From contig NC_040018.1 in assembly GCF_000972845.2 (NCBI RefSeq), positions 7,561,266-7,625,265 on the forward strand: a stretch of 64,000 bases of DNA, in the 5' to 3' direction. How positions within the stretch are numbered: the first letter of the stretch is position 1; each line of letters starts with the position of its first letter. This document shows, piece by piece, positions 54,679-64,000 of the stretch. Made by a program: the position numbers and the translations under genes. The notes under the pieces were generated by a model. It saw only the letters and a list, made by a program, of their open reading frames with translations, did not search any database and was not told the DNA's origin. Origin of the DNA: Larimichthys crocea (Eukaryota; Chordata; Actinopteri; Sciaenidae).

Positions 54679-55615
54679 CCCCTCAAAATAAGATCCCATT
54701 AAAAAGGCAATGATGACAGTTTGTTATATTAATACTAAATTTGCTGAGCAGTGTCAATAATAATGTATGGGGGTGACCATGCCAGAGTCAGGCACACTCA
54801 AAATTTCTTTAGAAATTTTTCTAGTTAGCTGAGTGCATTCACTTCTACAAAATACAGAGTCCCAGTCCCCACAGTGTAAAAAAAAACACCAAAATGTGAT
54901 TTTTAAAAATGTCTTATTTTATTAATTGAATTAATCAATTCTATTTTTGGAAATGTTATCATACCTGATGGTCTAAAAACGGCTTCTCCACACTGCCAGG
55001 ATATGATTCTGGTAGCTTTTAACATCCCCTCTGCACCAACAGTCAACCATGATCCAGGTCTTTTCCTAACATCAGTTTTACTAGCTTAAACATAACCAAA
55101 TGTTTACGTACAGGCAACTAATCAGAAAACACTTTTACCTTGTACAAGTACACACATGTATTGTATGCTGTAACTATGACTGTATTGGGGTGGAGGCAGA
55201 AATCTTAAAAAAACAAAAGTCTTCATATATACCAGTGAGGTAAAACCAAAACAAACTTGTACAGAGTCATATAGAGGCACACAGCTCCTCATACGCTTAA
55301 GATGTGTGTGTGACAAACTGATGTGTGTCCTTGGCCAAGCATAAAAGGATGTATGTGTTTGTGTGTAGGTAAAGAGCAGATGGCTGAATGTAAGATTCAC
55401 ACAGATCAATGAGAGCATGAAGGAAACTTAGTGTGTTGCTGTACCGTCGTTTCTCACATTCAGGCAGACAGACAGACAGAGGATCCTTTGCCTCTTTAAA
55501 TATCATCTGAGAGGAAGGCACACATTTCTGTAACACAAGTCCTTAAATACAAGAGTATACTCGAAGCGATATTAACATGATGCAGACTGTTTAAATAGCA
55601 TAGCTGTGGGGGGGA
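54675..55615 (-). other. Intergenic / 3' UTR of the alanine aminotransferase gene
   Basis: Downstream of the gpt2-like stop codon. A minus-strand AATAAA at 54923-54918 is a possible polyadenylation signal. Short ORFs (55122-55418, 55297-55536) are likely untranslated sequence. Confidence 0.45.
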
Positions 55616-63581
<7,966 letters not shown>

Positions 63582-64000
63582 CTGGAAAAAAACAGCAGAC
63601 AGCTCTGTCACAGACTGGATAACAATAAAAGAATCTGTCCAATCACAGACACACACATTTAGTCCAATTTGAACTGTGTCAGTGGGACAGAGGAGAGCTG
63701 GTGGAGATGCATGAAGAAGGGCACTGCTGGAAAATGAAAGAAGAATAATGGAATCATTAGATTAGTGTCAATGTGATTATGACACCAACAGAACTTGTAT
63801 GTCTTCATTGTCATCACATGTTTTAATCACGCCGAGTTTGAAATGCCAGTCATATTAGATCAAGTCTGAGGCATCAATCAGGCTGTCATGGTCAAACAAA
63901 GACACTCCTGATGCACTGAGAGCATTATGTGAACTGTACGATCCATTGTGTTTAGGCTTGATTCATACTAGGGACTAAAAGTCAAGATATCTTTTAAAGA
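63582..64000 (-). other. Intron sequence at the window edge
   Basis: Upstream of the first visible gpt2-like exon; no further exon or repeat seen. The preceding exon must lie outside the window. Confidence 0.6.

Noticed and set aside
53889..54686. 265-residue minus-strand ORF and overlapping 219-, 208- and 207-residue ORFs
   Set aside because: They are translations of the 14-bp minisatellite with a 14-residue period; no domain, no splice context.

Overview
This is a 64 kb piece of vertebrate, almost certainly ray-finned (teleost) fish, nuclear DNA. The evidence is spliced genes with GT-AG introns, proteins close to vertebrate orthologues, long CA/GT microsatellites, and fish-type mobile elements (hAT, Tigger/pogo, TcMar, L2-like, RTE-like and L1-like LINEs, tRNA-derived SINEs). 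All exon coordinates were read by hand from splice sites and reading phase; each complete coding chain below is a multiple of three.

Layout. (1) 1-660, plus strand: the last two coding exons of a gel-forming mucin/VWF-type gene ending in a cystine-knot domain. (2) 2329-8355, minus: complete tollip, six coding exons, 275 codons plus stop, tail-to-tail with the mucin, matching the MUC-TOLLIP order known in other vertebrates. (3) About 12.6-42.0 kb, minus: celf1, 13 coding exons (17395-33167, 510 codons plus stop), a long 3' UTR reaching about 12.6 kb and a 5' non-coding exon near 41.85 kb. (4) 47769-53723, minus: complete mtfmt (mitochondrial methionyl-tRNA formyltransferase), nine exons, 364 codons plus stop. 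(5) 55616-63581, minus: the last five exons of an alanine aminotransferase gene (gpt2-like); its 5' exons lie beyond the window.

The genes are unrelated housekeeping or regulatory genes (innate signalling adaptor, RNA-binding regulator, mitochondrial translation, amino-acid metabolism) and do not form one pathway. Four complete or partial genes in a row share the minus strand.

The most unusual material lies between and inside the genes. One is a fold-back-like repeat family with long inverted arms whose outer edge is a 14-bp minisatellite, massively expanded in two copies, one of them next to the mtfmt start. Another is a set of GU-repeat tracts placed directly at 3' splice sites of celf1, whose own protein binds GU-rich RNA, together with a possible unrecognised alternative first coding exon of celf1. 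A third is a composite hAT element whose outer ends, not the inner end, carry the target-site duplication.
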